Notes: generated from the letters alone by a model not told the origin. DNA of 64,000 nucleotides from JACMJL01 sp963791805 (GCA_963791805.1 CAWBTU010000003.1:620001-684000); one strand, 5' to 3'. Shown: positions 1 to 8,841, counted from the stretch's first letter. Numbers and translations are program-made.

Positions 1-767
1 AACATTCCACTATTTATTTTTGGACAACATACTGCTTCAGTTTTTTTACCATCAATAAGTCCTAAAGTATATGCAGGTATAAATTCTTGAATTGGAATAT
101 GAAAGAACATAAGAGCGGGAACCAAGTTTCCATATTTTTGATTTATGTCGTTAGAAGTTTGCATATACCAATTAACTTGAGCAGGTTTAATCCAGTCGTA
201 TCCTCCAATCCAAGTTGGAGCATATTTACCTGAATCAAGCATGTAAATATTAAATGCAGGTGAGTTACTTTTAGAACTTTTAATAAGTATATTATAATTC
301 CCAATTCGATCCTCTGTTTTATAACCTATTTGACTTATATTATTCTTAAAGGACATATAAAAATTCATCATTTGTTCTTTATTCATCATGCCGTGTTCAT
401 CATCATGATTACCAAATACTATAGCCCAAGGTATGTTTCTGCTCTCCATAGGCTGAGCTATACTAGTAATTGCTTTTCGTGCATCAGCTTCTGTTTTACA
501 TTTTCCATCAATATTATCTCCAGTAAGCACTACTAGATTTGGTTTTTCATAGTCTAGTATTCTATTCATAAGGGACAGAGTTCTAGGATCTGGATTGGCT
601 CCATCTTGAGTATCAGAGAATTGAACAATTTTAAAATTCCCTGAAGAGTTAAACTTAAGGGATAGCTTTGGCAGAGATTCTGCATAGGCGATGGAGTCAT
701 TACTCATAAGAATAAAAAACAAAAATGGCAGCATCATAAGTTTAGTTTTGCTGTTTTTTAATTTCAT
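1..767 (-). CDS. exported metallophosphoesterase (3' end outside window)
   Basis: Partial gene on the minus strand: the ATG is at 767 and the frame stays open to the window edge. An N-terminal hydrophobic segment ending in AYA (about residues 10-29) looks like a signal peptide. Calcineurin-like metallophosphoesterase motifs follow in order: FSDTQDG, GDNIDG and GNHDD, then a later FHIP motif. These are the metal-ligand blocks of the family, so it is probably an extracellular or surface phosphodiesterase or phosphatase; the substrate cannot be read from sequence. The start is set by a GAGGTGA ribosome binding site at 774-780. The gene is monocistronic as far as seen. Confidence 0.85.
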   Translation of the reverse strand, partial: MKLKNSKTKLMMLPFLFFILMSNDSIAYAESLPKLSLKFNSSGNFKIVQFSDTQDGANPDPRTLSLMNRILDYEKPNLVVLTGDNIDGKCKTEADARKAITSIAQPMESRNIPWAIVFGNHDDEHGMMNKEQMMNFYMSFKNNISQIGYKTEDRIGNYNILIKSSKSNSPAFNIYMLDSGKYAPTWIGGYDWIKPAQVNWYMQTSNDINQKYGNLVPALMFFHIPIQEFIPAYTLGLIDGKKTEAVCCPKINSGM

Positions 768-888
768 AGATCTTCACCTCTACATTTATTTCTATATTTA
801 TAATTATGAGAGGGACAAGTTAATATTGCTATCATAGTAGGTTAAGATTGGGTTAATCATGTTAAATTTGCCTTGGAAGAATTAGTAG

Positions 889-1158
889 GAAAAAGTCTCT
901 GCAGTTGCAGCAGTGATTAAACTTACAAATCCATATCATGGGAAACATATATGGGTTAATGATTTAGTCACTGATGTAAATCAAAGATCGAAAAAATATG
1001 GACAAATGCTTCTAGCTTTTATTAATGGATGGGCAAAAGAAAATGGTTGTAATGTAGTTGTACTTTCATCAGGATTACAACGAGTGAAAGCACATGAATT
1101 TTATGAAATAAAAATGGGATTTGATAAAACTAGTTATGTATTTAAAAAGGAACTTTAA
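889..1158 (+). pseudogene. GNAT acetyltransferase remnant
   Basis: An open stretch encoding only the C-terminal half of a GNAT-type N-acetyltransferase: a WVNDLVTD beta strand, then the acetyl-CoA-binding turn region (QRSKKYGQMLL) and the terminal HEFYEIKMGFDKTSYVF block. The N-terminal half is missing. An in-frame stop lies at 886-888, and the only start (GTG at 913) has no convincing ribosome binding site. Part of the upstream DNA can be read in another frame, which suggests a frameshifted gene. Best read as a decayed gene; a short expressed protein is possible but unlikely. Confidence 0.6.
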
Positions 1159-1348
1159 TTTTTAGGAGCAGAGATTGTCAATAAGTTTTCAATTTTTGAA
1201 AGGGTTCTAGCAACATACTTACTAACTAGAAAACCGAGGCATAAATAACAAAAATGTAGTATAATGGTATTTAAATTAATTAAAATGTAGTCAAATTAAG
1301 AAATATAGATAATAGCTTAATATTAATTTTAGCTAATAGGAGAAAAAA

Positions 1349-2257
1349 ATGATGACAAAAAAATATAATTTATATCAAATTGATTCATTTACAAAAGAAA
1401 AATTTTTAGGAAATCCGGCCGGAGTAATAACAAACGCAGACGGCTTAACGGTAGATGATATGCAGAAAATAGCTAGGGAGCTTAATAATTCTGAGACAGC
1501 ATTCATTTTTTCTTCAAATAGCGATGAGTTTGATCTTTATGTACGATTTTTTACTCCGACAGCAGAAGTACCAATATGTGGACATGCTACTATTGCTGCT
1601 CATTATGCTCGCTCCATTGAAAATAATTTGGATTCTTCAAGGGTTTTTCAAAAGACGGGTGCAGGAATTTTGCCAGTTGATATAGTGAAGGAAAATGATG
1701 ATTACAAAATAGTTATGACTCAGGGTAAAATTGAGTTTAGAAATGTTATTGATGGAGCAAATAAAAAAGAGCTTCTAGCAGCTCTTAATATAAACAATAA
1801 TGATTTGCTAGAAGGTCTTGAGATACAGATTGCTTCAACAGGTCACTCTAAAGTTATGATTGGGATAAAAAGTATCGACACGTTAAATAAAATCAAGCCA
1901 AATTATGATGCACTTTCTAAATTGAGTAAAATTATTAAGTGTAATGGATATTATGTTTTTACAGTTAATCCTGAGGATAGTGATATTTTAGTTCATGGAA
2001 GAATGTTTGCGCCTGCAATAGGAATTAATGAAGACCCTGTAACAGGAAATGCTAATGGCCCCTTGGGTGCATACCTTGTTCATCATAATCTTGTTAAGCA
2101 CAATAATTCCTCATTCACATTCAAGGCAAAGCAAGGAGAAGCTATAAAGAGGCAAGGCATTATTGAAGTTGAAGTAAAAATAGAAGATAACGAACCAGTG
2201 GAAGTTAAAATATCAGGAAATGCTGTAATAGCATTTAGTTCACAACTAGTATTATAA
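1349..2257 (+). CDS. PhzF family isomerase/epimerase
   Basis: A 302-residue protein, the normal length for the PhzF/diaminopimelate-epimerase fold. Family signatures are visible: the N-terminal FLGNPAGV block, the NNSETAF block with the likely catalytic Glu49, CGHATIAAHY near residue 75, and the C-terminal EDPVTGNANGPLGAY loop. PhzF itself isomerises a phenazine precursor, but most clostridial members have no known substrate and no phenazine genes are nearby. The start is supported by AGGAG at 1339-1343. It stands alone, followed on the same strand by a VOC gene. General function is secure; substrate unknown. Confidence 0.9.
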   Translation: MMTKKYNLYQIDSFTKEKFLGNPAGVITNADGLTVDDMQKIARELNNSETAFIFSSNSDEFDLYVRFFTPTAEVPICGHATIAAHYARSIENNLDSSRVFQKTGAGILPVDIVKENDDYKIVMTQGKIEFRNVIDGANKKELLAALNINNNDLLEGLEIQIASTGHSKVMIGIKSIDTLNKIKPNYDALSKLSKIIKCNGYYVFTVNPEDSDILVHGRMFAPAIGINEDPVTGNANGPLGAYLVHHNLVKHNNSSFTFKAKQGEAIKRQGIIEVEVKIEDNEPVEVKISGNAVIAFSSQLVL

Positions 2258-2347
2258 ATAAAACAATTATAAATAAGTTAAGCTTACATAAGTGTTTTGT
2301 GTCAACTTGTAATAAATAAAAAGGTCCCAAAAAGGAGGAGTAGAAAA

Positions 2348-2770
2348 ATGGTTCAATCAATTATTCATATAGCCTTAGTTGTAAAAGATTATGATGAGGC
2401 CATAGAATTTTATACTAAGAAACTTAATTTTGTTTTAATTGAAGACACTTATCAGCCTGAACAAGATAAGCGTTGGGTAATAGTGTCACCTCCTGGTTCA
2501 GTAGGAACTACAATATTACTTGCAAAAGCTTCTAAACTTGAACAAGAGTCATTTATAGGTAACCAGTCAGGTGGCAGAGTTTTTCTATTTTTAAATACTG
2601 ATGATTTTTGGAGAGATTATAAAGAAATGACCTTGAAAGGAATCGAATTTGAGAGAGAACCGAAAGAGCAAGATTACGGTATGGTTGCTGTATTTAAGGA
2701 TTTATATGGCAACCTGTGGGATCTAGTGCAGCTGAAAGATGGTCATCCAATTTTGGAGAGAATTAAATAG
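2348..2770 (+). CDS. VOC family (glyoxalase/bleomycin-resistance fold) protein
   Basis: A 140-residue protein of the vicinal oxygen chelate superfamily, with two beta-alpha-beta-beta-beta modules. Module one opens with IIHIALVVKDYDEAIEFYTK; module two ends in the usual AVFKDLYGNLWDLVQ block. Ligand-type residues are His near the N-terminus and Glu/Gln near the C-terminus. An in-frame upstream start at 2297 exists, but the AGGAGGAG ribosome binding site at 2332-2341 fixes translation at 2348. It may be a lyase, dioxygenase or drug/metal-binding protein; nothing nearby chooses between these. It is one of three VOC genes in the window. Confidence 0.85.
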   Translation: MVQSIIHIALVVKDYDEAIEFYTKKLNFVLIEDTYQPEQDKRWVIVSPPGSVGTTILLAKASKLEQESFIGNQSGGRVFLFLNTDDFWRDYKEMTLKGIEFEREPKEQDYGMVAVFKDLYGNLWDLVQLKDGHPILERIK

Positions 2771-2815
2771 CTCGAAAATTGGATTAGTTTTTTAACATTA
2801 ATGGAGGTGAATAAA

Positions 2816-3268
2816 ATGAGTTTAACAATAGTAAAAGCTGATAGTAGTAGTGCAGATTTTATAAAGCTTATAAAATTATTAGAAGATGATCTTAATGAAC
2901 GATATGGAGAATTGCAAAAGCAATATGCAAAGCATAATAATGTTGATTATCTAAGTGATGTGATAATTATTTATAAAAATCAAGGACCTGTTGCCTGTGG
3001 GGCAGTTAAAGAATACAACACTGATAATATAGAGCTAAAACGAATATTTGTAATGAAAGAGCATAGAAGACAAGGATTATCTAGATTAATAATTAAGGAG
3101 TTAGAGAAATTAGGAAAAGGCAAAGGATACAAATATGCTTTAATAGAAACAGGAATGAGACAATATGAGGCAATTAACCTGTATAAAAATGTTGGATATG
3201 AGATAACACAAAATTATAAACCATATATAGGTAATGAAAATAGTGTATGTATGAAAAAAAGATTATAA
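2816..3268 (+). CDS. GNAT family N-acetyltransferase
   Basis: A 150-residue acetyltransferase. The acetyl-CoA pyrophosphate loop is clear (RIFVMKEHRRQGLSRLII), followed by ALIETGMRQYEAINLYKNVGY, which is typical of the C-terminal half of the GNAT fold. The start is set by GGAGGTGA at 2803-2810; the upstream in-frame ATG at 2801 overlaps that site and is rejected. Acceptor substrate unknown. Its last codons are copied into the repeat that begins immediately after the stop. Confidence 0.87.
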   Translation: MSLTIVKADSSSADFIKLIKLLEDDLNERYGELQKQYAKHNNVDYLSDVIIIYKNQGPVACGAVKEYNTDNIELKRIFVMKEHRRQGLSRLIIKELEKLGKGKGYKYALIETGMRQYEAINLYKNVGYEITQNYKPYIGNENSVCMKKRL

Positions 3269-3273
3269 GGATT

Positions 3274-3352
3274 GATTATAAGGTGCCAGGCACGTGACAA
3301 GTGACATTTTCACCAGATTATAAGGTGCCAGGCACGTGACAAGTGACATTTT
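3274..3352. repeat. tandem GGTGCCAGGCAC repeat, two 42-bp units
   Basis: Two direct copies with a period of 42 bp. Each begins with the end of the preceding acetyltransferase gene (GATTATAA) and continues into the core GGTGCCAGGCACGTGACAAG and then TGACA (cores 3282-3306 and 3324-3348). GTGCC-A-GGCAC is an inverted repeat. The same core recurs at 41247-41271 and 46797-46821. Short units of this kind are dispersed in many clostridial genomes and are sometimes linked to REP-associated transposases; no such transposase is in this window. Confidence 0.85.
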
Positions 3353-3378
3353 TATTTAGAAAATAGGAGGTAATAAAC

Positions 3379-3747
3379 ATGAAGGATTTTCCCGAATTTA
3401 TGAAAAGTGAAAAAAATCATATTAGTAGTGATCAACAAAATACAAAGGATATTGATGGATATTATTTTGAAGGTGAAGATGGTAGTCAAATGGCTTTTTG
3501 GACATGCTATTCCGATAGAATTTCTAAAGAACATAAACATGAATTTGATGAATATACGGTATGTGTTCAAGGACAATATACAGCTATTATAAATGGAGAA
3601 GAAATTGTGTTAAATCCAGGTGATGAGATATTTGTTCCCAAAGGAACTTTGCAAGGCGGAAGGTATATTGCTGGAACAAGGACGATTTCTGCTTTTGGAG
3701 GAAAAAGAATAAATAAACAAAGTAGAGGTGGTGTCGAAAATGAATAA
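3379..3747 (+). CDS. cupin domain protein
   Basis: A 122-residue single-domain cupin. Motif one is recognisable as HKHEFDEYTVCVQGQY (metal-ligand His/His/Glu type) and motif two as LNPGDEIFVPKGTLQGG. In motif two the usual final His is replaced by Gln, so metal binding may be weakened. The start follows AGGAGGT at 3366-3372. The stop overlaps the start of the next gene by 8 bases, so the pair is translationally coupled. Function not determinable; a small-molecule binding or isomerase role is typical of the fold. Confidence 0.8.
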   Translation: MKDFPEFMKSEKNHISSDQQNTKDIDGYYFEGEDGSQMAFWTCYSDRISKEHKHEFDEYTVCVQGQYTAIINGEEIVLNPGDEIFVPKGTLQGGRYIAGTRTISAFGGKRINKQSRGGVENE

Positions 3748-4285
3748 TAATAACAAAGCATTACTTGTAATAGATATACAGGAAGATGCTACAGGAAAGA
3801 CAACAAATACACCATATAAAAATTCCAAGGAACTAATAGAGAATGTTAATACAGTTATTAATAATAGCGAAAAAGAAGGCATTACAGTTATATATATAAG
3901 ACATCAACTAAATAATAATATTTTAAACAAAATTATTATGGGCAATAGATTTATAAAAGGAACTCCTGGAAGTGAGATAGATTCAAGGATAAAAATCATT
4001 AACAGTAATATTTTTTCAAAAGATAAAGGGGATGCTCTTTCAAACATTGAATTAGATAATTTTCTTATGCAAAAGAAAATTAATGAAATATTTATTGTGG
4101 GATTAGATGCAAAAGCATGTGTATACAAAACAGCAATAGGAGCAATTAAAAGAGGATATAAGGCTGTTGTTCTAAAAGATGCAATAGTTACATCAAACAT
4201 GGAAAAAATGCCCCGAATATTAGATAAATATAGCCGCAAAGGAATACTTTTAACTTCAAGTGATAAGTTTATTGAGATGAACTAA
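3740..4285 (+). CDS. isochorismatase-family cysteine hydrolase
   Basis: A 181-residue member of the isochorismatase-like (nicotinamidase/N-carbamoylsarcosine amidase) family. The catalytic Asp12 lies in ALLVIDIQ, and the nucleophile Cys127 lies in GLDAKACVYKTA, followed by the family helix GAIKRGYKAVV. Such enzymes hydrolyse amides or vinyl ethers in the cytosol; the substrate is unknown. The ATG at 3740 is preferred over the GTG at 3728 because AGGTGG at 3726-3731 sits at proper spacing. It overlaps the cupin gene, suggesting the two act on the same compound. Confidence 0.85.
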   Translation: MNNNNKALLVIDIQEDATGKTTNTPYKNSKELIENVNTVINNSEKEGITVIYIRHQLNNNILNKIIMGNRFIKGTPGSEIDSRIKIINSNIFSKDKGDALSNIELDNFLMQKKINEIFIVGLDAKACVYKTAIGAIKRGYKAVVLKDAIVTSNMEKMPRILDKYSRKGILLTSSDKFIEMN

Positions 4286-4365
4286 TACCGTTTAAAATGG
4301 AGATATATTTAACAAGGCAAATCGAGTATAGCCCTAGTAATAATAAATTATGATGGGGGAATATA

Positions 4366-5142
4366 ATGAAAAACATCAAATTGATAATTACAGACTTGGA
4401 TTTTACTTTGCTTCATACAGATAAAAGTATTTCTGAATACACTCAAAATATATTTAAGAAATGCTCGGATAATGGAATTAATACCGCAATTGCAACAGCA
4501 AGGTATCGTATAAGTGCTGAAAAGTTTATTAACATTTTAAAGCCTGATTTTGAAATTACTAGTGAAGGCACAATGGTATATCATAAGGGTAAATTAATTT
4601 ATGGTTGTGGTTTTAATTTAGAGACAACCAATAATATCATTAATGAAATAAAGAGTATTAGTACAACGCAAGAGCTAACAGTAGCAACAGATCTAGGAAT
4701 TTTATGGAATAACCATTATATTTCGGATTCTGCAATATTATACAAAGCCATATACAATGATTATTCAAAACCAATAGATAATTATGCATATAAAATTGTG
4801 GCTGAATTGCCGAGCAAAGAAACTGCTTTAAAGATAGCAGATAAATTTTCAGATTGCAGGTTAGTTTGTTATAGAGGCGAAAATAAATTTAGCTTTATTA
4901 ATAAAAACGCATGTAAAGCTGAAGCAATTAAAGCATTAGCAAATTATTTAGATATTCAATTATCTAATATTATTGCATTTGGTGATGACTTAAATGATAT
5001 AGAAATGCTTGAACAATGCGGTTATGGTATAGCCGTTTCAAATGCAATAAAAGAAGTATTAACGGTGGCTGATTACGTTACTGAAAGCAATGATGAAGAT
5101 GGAGTTGCAAAATTTATTGAAAGAAATATTTTTAGTAACTAA
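4366..5142 (+). CDS. HAD superfamily hydrolase, Cof/YbiV-like (IIB)
   Basis: A 258-residue Cof-type haloacid dehalogenase-like phosphatase. Motif I is DLDFT (Asp10, Asp12), with Phe where Gly is normal. A C2-type cap occupies roughly residues 80-180, a lysine block KAEAIKALANYL stands before motif IV, and motif IV is GDDLNDIEML. Relatives dephosphorylate sugar phosphates, phosphorylated cofactors or flavin nucleotides. GGGGGA upstream (4353-4358) supports the start. No operon partner is evident; the next gene follows after about 60 bases with its own ribosome binding site. Confidence 0.88.
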   Translation: MKNIKLIITDLDFTLLHTDKSISEYTQNIFKKCSDNGINTAIATARYRISAEKFINILKPDFEITSEGTMVYHKGKLIYGCGFNLETTNNIINEIKSISTTQELTVATDLGILWNNHYISDSAILYKAIYNDYSKPIDNYAYKIVAELPSKETALKIADKFSDCRLVCYRGENKFSFINKNACKAEAIKALANYLDIQLSNIIAFGDDLNDIEMLEQCGYGIAVSNAIKEVLTVADYVTESNDEDGVAKFIERNIFSN

Positions 5143-5205
5143 ATAAGCATAATAACTGTATATAAAATTGAAATGAGTAGTTTTATTCTACAAGGAGGAA
5201 AGCCC

Positions 5206-5874
5206 ATGAACAGTAATTATATTAAAGAATTAACTTATTCCTATGGAGCGGATGTGTGCGGCATAGCAAACATTGAAAGATTTGCTGGTGCGCCGAGAGG
5301 GTTTACCCCTGTAGATATTTATCCTGGTACTAAATCTGTTATTTCATTTGGAAAGCAATTCTCTTCAAGTTTATTTGAAGCAAACACTAGAGTTCCGTAT
5401 ACATCTGTTAAGAATAAATTAGCAGATTTGCTAGATGATATAGCTATAAAACTTTGCACTAATATTGAAGGACAAGGATTCACAGCAATTCCTATCCCGT
5501 CTGATGAACCATATGAATACTGGAACTCAGAAAATAATGAAGGCAGAGGCATATTATCACTAAAACATTTAGCAGAAGGGTCTGGTGTAGGGTTTATTGG
5601 CAAAAGTACTTTATTAATAAATGAAAAATACGGTAATAGACTTTACCTTGGAGCGGTACTTACTGATGCAGAGCTAGATGTAGATAATTTAGCAAGAAAT
5701 TTATGTCCTGTAGACTGCAATATATGTATAAAAGCATGTCCTCAATCCGCATTAGATAGAGTTACAGTAAATCAGAAAAAATGCAGAGTTGAATGTATTT
5801 CTGTAACTGAGGGTGGGGGCTTTGTATATGGATGTAATACTTGTAGAAAAGTATGTCCGTTTGCGAAAATATAA
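5206..5874 (+). CDS. epoxyqueuosine reductase-like 4Fe-4S protein (short form)
   Basis: A 222-residue protein related to the QueG/COG1600 group. The C-terminus carries two ferredoxin-type motifs, CPVDCNICIKACP and CNTCRKVCP, with an extra CRVEC between them. The N-terminal region (residues 1-150) resembles the cofactor-binding part of QueG but is shorter than the true tRNA-modifying enzyme (usually over 300 residues), so a queuosine role is doubtful. The start is fixed by AAGGAGG at 5194-5200; the earlier ATG at 5173 lacks a site. Likely a cytosolic redox protein of anaerobes. Confidence 0.75.
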   Translation: MNSNYIKELTYSYGADVCGIANIERFAGAPRGFTPVDIYPGTKSVISFGKQFSSSLFEANTRVPYTSVKNKLADLLDDIAIKLCTNIEGQGFTAIPIPSDEPYEYWNSENNEGRGILSLKHLAEGSGVGFIGKSTLLINEKYGNRLYLGAVLTDAELDVDNLARNLCPVDCNICIKACPQSALDRVTVNQKKCRVECISVTEGGGFVYGCNTCRKVCPFAKI

Positions 5875-6047
5875 TAGCAGCAGAGCTTTCAGAAGAAAAT
5901 GGGTCTTCAACTTACAAAGATTGGAGCAGCTTTTGTTACTGATTTTAAATGATAATGTAGTTTTTAGAGAAATACATTGATAAGATTTATTACAATGAAA
6001 TTAGCCTTAAATTAGTGATACAGTGGAACTTTAAAAGGGAGATTAAG

Positions 6048-6701
6048 ATGATTAACAAAAGAACTAAAGAAGTGTTTTTTATAACAATAGTTTTATTTTT
6101 GATTGCATTTTTATTTGGCACAGTATTTCAAAATATTTACGGTTACAGCACCAAAATAGCACAAGTAAGCTACTATTCAATATTGATATTTATTATTGTC
6201 TTTACAGTGAAGAAGTATGAAGGCAAAAGAATGAATAGTATTGGATTATATACTAATAACTTAATGAAGCAAATTTTAATTGGTATTGTAACTTTTGGGG
6301 GAGTAAGTTTATTTACTATAATCCCATTAGTAATGGGAGTTGATAAAAAAGAGTTACTAGCTTTCAAACCCGAAAATGTTGCTATATTAATTTTCTTTAT
6401 ATTCTATGATATTTGTTTCGTTGGATTTGGAGAGGAACTTATATTTAGAGGATATTTTTTAGAACAAATAAATAAAATTTTCAATTCTAAAATATGGGCA
6501 GTTTTGATTTCATCAATCTTATTTGGATTATGGCATTATCCTACTAATCACAATATTCAACAAGTTATTGCGGCAACTGTTTTAGGAATGATTTTTTCAA
6601 TATGTAAGTTGAAAATTAAGAATTGCGGATTGATTTCATTGGCAATAGCACATGGATTAAATGATGCATTTATAATATTGTTAGGGTATTTTTTTCTTTA
6701 A
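6048..6701 (+). CDS. CPBP family intramembrane metalloprotease
   Basis: A 217-residue polytopic membrane protein with about six hydrophobic segments. The CAAX protease/bacteriocin-processing (CPBP, formerly Abi) motifs are complete: EELIFRGYF (Glu129, Glu130, Arg134), FGLWHYPTN, and a third His/Asn block AHGLNDAF. These form the metal-dependent active site within the membrane. Clostridial members serve in bacteriocin self-immunity or protein processing; no peptide gene lies next to this one. The ribosome binding site AGGGAGA at 6036-6042 selects the ATG at 6048 rather than the upstream GTG at 6015. Confidence 0.88.
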   Translation: MINKRTKEVFFITIVLFLIAFLFGTVFQNIYGYSTKIAQVSYYSILIFIIVFTVKKYEGKRMNSIGLYTNNLMKQILIGIVTFGGVSLFTIIPLVMGVDKKELLAFKPENVAILIFFIFYDICFVGFGEELIFRGYFLEQINKIFNSKIWAVLISSILFGLWHYPTNHNIQQVIAATVLGMIFSICKLKIKNCGLISLAIAHGLNDAFIILLGYFFL

Positions 6702-6940
6702 ATAAAACTCAATAACACACATATTTCTTACTTAATGCAGAAACTATAAAAATTAAACAATTCCTTAAAATACCCTATTATCATTAAAGTTTGAGGTGTT
6801 TTTTACTAAGTTAATATGGATTATTAGAGTTCGGTATACACGTGCTAAAAAAAGTTATCAGGTTTGTTAAAGGATACAACTTTTTACAAAGTTACTACGT
6901 ATAACTAGTGAGATGGATGTCTTAAAGGAGGAATTAATCT

Positions 6941-8233
6941 ATGAAAATCAAGAAGATAAGCTACAAGAAGTTGAGTTTTATTGTAATTCCTACAGTGGTA
7001 GCTATTGTAGCTCTAATTTTAATATTAAACGGTACGTTTTCTCATGGAAGTTCAGTAAAGGCTTCTGGAGCAGACCTTATGAAAGATAGCAAACCTGAAA
7101 AAGTAAATACTGTTGAACTTAAAGAGGGTTTTCTAAAATCTACTTCAGATTTTTCTGTGGATCTTTTCAAACAAACATATAGAAAGGGTGAAAACACATT
7201 GCTTTCACCAACTTCAGTTTACCTAGCCCTTGGTATGGTAGCGAATGGAGCTGATGGCAATACGCTGAAAGAATTTGAGAATGTTCTTGGCAAATACGGT
7301 ATTGGTATTAAAGACTTGAATGAAAATTATCACAGCCTTTCCAAGAGCCTAACTGATGTTTACAGTGGCAAAGTTAGAATTGCAAATTCAATATGGTACA
7401 GTCAGGATGCAAATCTAGATATTAAAAAAGACTTCCTTCAGACAAATGCAGATTATTATAATGCTTCAGCCTATAAAGCAGATTTTAATAATCCTCAAAC
7501 TGTTAATGATATTAATAGCTGGGTTAAACTTAGAACAGGTAATACTATAGATAAAATAATTAATGAAATTAATCCTAAAACTATAATGTATTTGATAAAC
7601 ACTCTGTACTTCGAGAATAAATGGCAAAGTATATATACTAACGACGATGTTAAGAAGGACAATTTTTATTTGGAAAACGGAGTGAATAAGTCTACAGATT
7701 TTATGCTTTCAAAGGAAGATTGGTATTTAAAAGATGATAAAGCTGAGGGATTTATTAAGCCTTATAAGGACAGAAAGTACAGCTTTGTAGCTCTTTTACC
7801 AAACCAAAATATAAGTATGGATAATTATATTTCTTCACTTTCTGGAGAAAGGTTTGTAAATCTATTAAAAAACAAGGAAAAAGCTATTGTAAATTCAGCA
7901 CTGCCAAAATTCACAGCAGGGTGCAGTATTAATCTTGTTGATCCTTTAAAGAAATTGGGGATTAAAGATGGCTTTGAACTTGAAAAGGCAAATTTCACAA
8001 AAATGGCAAGTAGCAAGGTTTGGATAGGAAATGTATTGCAAAAAAACTTTATTGCAGTAGATACGGAAGGAACAAAAGCTGGAGCAGTTACTTCTATTGA
8101 AATGTCGACTTCAAGTATTATTTTGAACTTAAAAATCCACGAAGTAAAACTTAATCGTCCCTTCGTATACGCAATAGTGGACAATGAAACAAAGCTTCCA
8201 TTGTTTATTGGAACAATGGTGAATCCACAATAA
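6941..8233 (+). CDS. serpin (serine protease inhibitor), secreted or membrane-anchored
   Basis: A 430-residue protein with an N-terminal hydrophobic anchor or signal (residues 12-32), then a full serpin domain. Visible blocks are NTLLSPTSVYLALGMVANGA near residue 85, the NSIWYSQDA strand, the shutter region TIMYLINTLYFENKW, the hinge of the reactive-centre loop AVDTEGTKAGAVT, and the C-terminal LNRPFVYAIVD...PLFIGTMVNP signature. Serpins trap serine or cysteine proteases irreversibly. The hinge is Gly/Ala-rich as in inhibitory members, which suggests activity; the P1 residue cannot be assigned safely. AAGGAGG at 6926-6932 supports the start, and a terminator follows. Confidence 0.92.
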   Translation: MKIKKISYKKLSFIVIPTVVAIVALILILNGTFSHGSSVKASGADLMKDSKPEKVNTVELKEGFLKSTSDFSVDLFKQTYRKGENTLLSPTSVYLALGMVANGADGNTLKEFENVLGKYGIGIKDLNENYHSLSKSLTDVYSGKVRIANSIWYSQDANLDIKKDFLQTNADYYNASAYKADFNNPQTVNDINSWVKLRTGNTIDKIINEINPKTIMYLINTLYFENKWQSIYTNDDVKKDNFYLENGVNKSTDFMLSKEDWYLKDDKAEGFIKPYKDRKYSFVALLPNQNISMDNYISSLSGERFVNLLKNKEKAIVNSALPKFTAGCSINLVDPLKKLGIKDGFELEKANFTKMASSKVWIGNVLQKNFIAVDTEGTKAGAVTSIEMSTSSIILNLKIHEVKLNRPFVYAIVDNETKLPLFIGTMVNPQ

Positions 8234-8264
8234 AAAGCTATAGTTCAAGAATATTTATGTTTAT

Positions 8265-8307
8265 AGATGGGAGACTCGATTTTGGGTTTCCCATCTTTGT
8301 TTTGTGT
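8265..8307 (+). terminator. terminator after serpin gene
   Basis: An 8-bp perfect stem (AGATGGGA at 8265-8272 with TCCCATCT at 8289-8296) followed by a T-rich tract. It lies about 30 bases after the serpin stop codon. Confidence 0.8.
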
Positions 8308-8411
8308 TTAAAAGTGAGGAAGAAAAGATATATTCGGAGTTACCTAGCAATACAAATATATAGATAAATATTTATGTATAAACACGATAATCCATGTCAA
8401 TAGGCACAATA

Positions 8412-8460
8412 TTGACAACATATAGATAGAAGCATATACTAGACATAGATAATTATCTAT
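8412..8460 (+). promoter_or_regulatory. ars promoter with palindromic ArsR operator
   Basis: TTGACA at 8412-8417, a 17-base spacer and TATACT at 8435-8440 form a near-consensus vegetative promoter. A perfect 16-bp palindrome, ATAGATAATTATCTAT (8445-8460), covers the expected transcription start and ends 16 bases before the arsR start codon. The position is ideal for an ArsR operator and autoregulation. Operator identity is inferred from symmetry and placement. Confidence 0.85.
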
Positions 8461-8476
8461 ATATGGAGGTGGCTAA

Positions 8477-8806
8477 ATGAATGATACATATGAAACTGAT
8501 GCTAAAACATTTAAAGCATTATCAGATCCTAACAGATTAAAAATATTAAACATGTTGTCCTGTGGAGAAAAATGTGCTTGTGATATTTTAGAGTTTTTTG
8601 ATTTTACTCAACCCACCCTATCACATCATATGAAGGTTCTAATTGATTGTGGCCTTGTAAAATGTAGAAAAGATGGGGTTTGGAGCTACTATTTTTTAGA
8701 TAATAGGATGACAAATAAGTTAGTTTTATCTTTAATGAATCTTTTTACAGATTCAGAGGATTGTATTTGTAAAGATAATAATTGTAATTGTAACAGTAAA
8801 CAATAA
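8477..8806 (+). CDS. arsR: ArsR family arsenite-responsive repressor
   Basis: A 109-residue winged-helix repressor. The N-terminal half has the ALSDPNRLKILNML helix, the metal-sensing KCACDILEFF helix (the CxC form of the ELCVCDL arsenite site), and the recognition helix TQPTLSHHMKVL. The Cys-rich tail (CICKDNNCNCN) is unusual and may add metal-binding capacity. First gene of the arsR-arsD-arsD-arsA operon, behind a strong promoter and a 16-bp palindrome. Expected to leave the operator when As(III) or Sb(III) binds. Ribosome binding site GGAGGTGG at 8463-8470. Confidence 0.93.
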   Translation: MNDTYETDAKTFKALSDPNRLKILNMLSCGEKCACDILEFFDFTQPTLSHHMKVLIDCGLVKCRKDGVWSYYFLDNRMTNKLVLSLMNLFTDSEDCICKDNNCNCNSKQ

Positions 8807-8841
8807 AATAATATTTAATAAATAATGAGGAGAGGTATTTT

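Noticed and set aside
3274..3352. Short CRISPR array
   Set aside because: There are only two units, the period is 42 bp with no unique spacer, and the unit includes the end of the preceding gene; the core is dispersed elsewhere in the window.
5206..5874. True queuosine enzyme QueG
   Set aside because: The protein is much shorter than QueG and no other queuosine genes are near, so only a QueG-like label is justified.
5875..6000. Possible gene fragment after the iron-sulfur protein
   Set aside because: A short frame (reading GLQLTKIGAAFVTDF) can be seen, but it is too short and matches nothing I recognise.
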